Assembly (NCBI GenBank): GCA_937900165.1
Contig: CALCCX010000095.1
Span: 1-5,562 of the forward strand
Origin: an uncultured Acidimicrobiia bacterium
Lineage (GTDB): Bacteria; Actinomycetota; Acidimicrobiia; Spongiisociales; Spongiisociaceae
Reading direction: 5' to 3'
Length of the DNA: 5,562 nt
This document shows, piece by piece, positions 4,606 to 5,562 of this stretch. The first letter of the stretch is position 1. Each line of letters opens with the position of its first letter. A program made the translations under genes and the position numbers. The notes beneath the pieces are model-generated. The model was not told where the DNA came from. It searched no databases and saw only the letters and a program-made list of their open reading frames with translations.

Positions 4606-5449
4606 TCATGTGAACTTCGAGGCAACCATGAACCCTGAGTTGCCGCCGAGGCCCGGCCCTGGATGAGTTGACGCCCCGATGTGGAACAGGCCGTCTACCG
4701 GAGTCTCGTGATTCTTGGCCCCAGGGAACGGGCGCCACGTGAAAAACTGGTCGATCGTGCATGCGCCGGAGTACGGGTCGCCGCCAACCAGGTTCATGTT
4801 GAGGTCCTCGAGGCGAGCAGGTGAGATGACCTTCCGCCCCACGATGCTCGATTCGAGATTGGGTATATGGCAAGCTAGGCGTGCCTGGATGCGATCGGCG
4901 TAGGCTCTGGCGGTCACCTCGTCCCAGGCGCCGTCTTCGGGGACGACGATCTCGCCCGCCGCGTCTCCCTTGATTCTGGAGGGCAACTCCTGAAGTTGGA
5001 CCCACAGGATCCATTGCCCCTCAGGAGCGCGGGACGGGTCGAGAGCGACCGGTTGGCCAACCACGATGGTCCCGGTTTCGGGGAGCAAACCCCGCTCTGC
5101 CTCGTTGACGGCCTTGGAGACGCCGTCGAGACCTGGTGTGACATGCACGTAAGCGACTTTGGCCAGCTCCGGATCAGGCCATTGTGGGGGAGCGTCCAGC
5201 GCGTAGTGGATCTGCATGGTCGCTCGGCCGTACCGGTATGCCAGACCCTTCGCTGTCTGGTCGCCGCCGTGGTTTGGGATGAGGCGACCGTAGAGCTGCG
5301 TCGGGGTCACGTTGGCGATCACCGCGGTCGAGGCACGGTGCTCCGCGCCGTCGGCGGTGGCCACTCCCTGCGCCTTGCCGCCTGTGACGTTGACTCTGAC
5401 GACGTCGGCTCCGGTCACGAACTCTCCACCGTTCGCCTCGATCACCTGG
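4606..5449 (-). CDS. Phytoene-desaturase-like (CrtI/PYROXD2-type) FAD oxidoreductase, N-terminus missing
   Basis: About 280 C-terminal residues are present. Counting from the GTG at 5445, GGEFVTGADVVRVNV (6-20) and the DGAEHRASTAVIANVTPTQL segment resemble the central part of CrtI-like amine-oxidase-fold enzymes. Further on are TIVVGQPVALDPSRAPEGQW, NLVGGDPYSGACTIDQFF and the C-terminal FAD motif GLFHIGASTHPGPGLGGNSG, matching the LY.C.ASTHPGGGV.G..G pattern of phytoene-dehydrogenase-related proteins. Such enzymes dehydrogenate or isomerise hydrophobic substrates using FAD. The family is about 500-550 residues, so the first 220-270, with the N-terminal dinucleotide motif, lie beyond the contig. 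The frame continues through GTG into the last genomic bases (CTCCAG before it), so that GTG is internal, not a start. It is upstream of and probably co-transcribed with the monooxygenase. Confidence 0.85.
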
Positions 5450-5507
5450 AGATCGGAAGAGCGTCGTGTAGGGAAAGAGTGTAGACCTCGGGGGTCGCCG
5501 TATCATT
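5450..5507 (-). other. Illumina P5/universal adapter (artefact)
   Basis: From AGATCGGAAGAGCGTCGTGT at 5450 to GCCGTATCATT at 5507 this is the reverse complement of the 58-base TruSeq universal adapter, with mismatches at 5486 (C for T) and 5492 (G for T). The genomic insert ends at 5449. Confidence 0.97.
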
Positions 5508-5562
5508 AAAAAAAAAAAGGAAGAAAAAAAAAAGAAAAAATACAACAAAAATACACTGTATA
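5508..5562. other. A-rich sequencing run-off (artefact)
   Basis: After the adapter's final base the sequence is almost only A with scattered G, then a short mixed tail. This is what a sequencer reports when it reads past the end of a library molecule. It has no biological meaning. Confidence 0.9.

Noticed and set aside
4577..5014. Minus-strand open frame crossing the junction of the two flavoprotein genes
   Set aside because: It is an out-of-frame, arginine-rich shadow; the two flavoprotein frames explain the region.
4996..5484. Plus-strand open frame of 162 codons antisense to the oxidoreductase
   Set aside because: It is a shadow of the strongly matched minus-strand gene and its end is translated adapter.
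5174..5548. Minus-strand open frame of 124 codons at the right end
   Set aside because: Its N-terminal part is adapter and poly-A translation, and the rest is the wrong frame of the oxidoreductase gene.

Overview
The window looks like a short assembled contig from a high-GC actinobacterium. An uncultured member of the Acidimicrobiia/Actinomycetia type is my best guess, based on base composition, GTG starts and the gene families; no rRNA or other marker confirms it. Both ends are Illumina library sequence, not genome: 1-51 is the P7/index adapter and 5450-5507 is the reverse complement of the P5 adapter, followed by an A-rich run-off to 5562. Genomic sequence is therefore 52-5449, and the genes cut at each end are cut by the assembly, not by evolution.

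The left third (52 to about 1825) is a region of decayed accessory genes. On the minus strand lie an intact DUF1778/TacA-type antitoxin (337-630), what looks like the gutted start of its GNAT toxin (212-340, ATGA overlap), and a toxin-like fragment with an in-frame stop (52-202). Upstream of the antitoxin, 631-801 holds three inverted-repeat elements, the most striking being four TATCAC half-sites arranged with exact dyad symmetry (741-801). On the plus strand follow multi-frame coding debris, a small membrane-anchored protein (1053-1250), the N-terminal stub of a DUF2971-like protein (1391-1549) and a fragment like an antitoxin C-terminus (1519-1668).

The middle (1826-3135) has three intact plus-strand genes: a VOC/glyoxalase-fold protein (1826-2227) and a complete VapBC-type toxin-antitoxin pair (2495-2743, 2740-3135; GTGA overlap). 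Between them, on the opposite strand, is the N-terminal stub of a class I SAM-dependent methyltransferase (2212-2418).

The right part (3213-5449) is a minus-strand operon of two flavoproteins, transcribed from the right edge leftwards: the C-terminal part of a CrtI/phytoene-desaturase-like FAD oxidoreductase (4606-5449, cut by the contig end) and, 25 bases downstream, a full-length styrene/indole-monooxygenase-like (StyA family) FAD monooxygenase (3213-4580). They probably act in one oxidative pathway with an unknown substrate. The operon converges on vapC across a 77-base gap with no clear terminator.

I see no complete undescribed system. The best leads are the four-half-site dyad at 741-801, the antitoxin that seems to have outlived its toxin, and the paired flavoenzymes.
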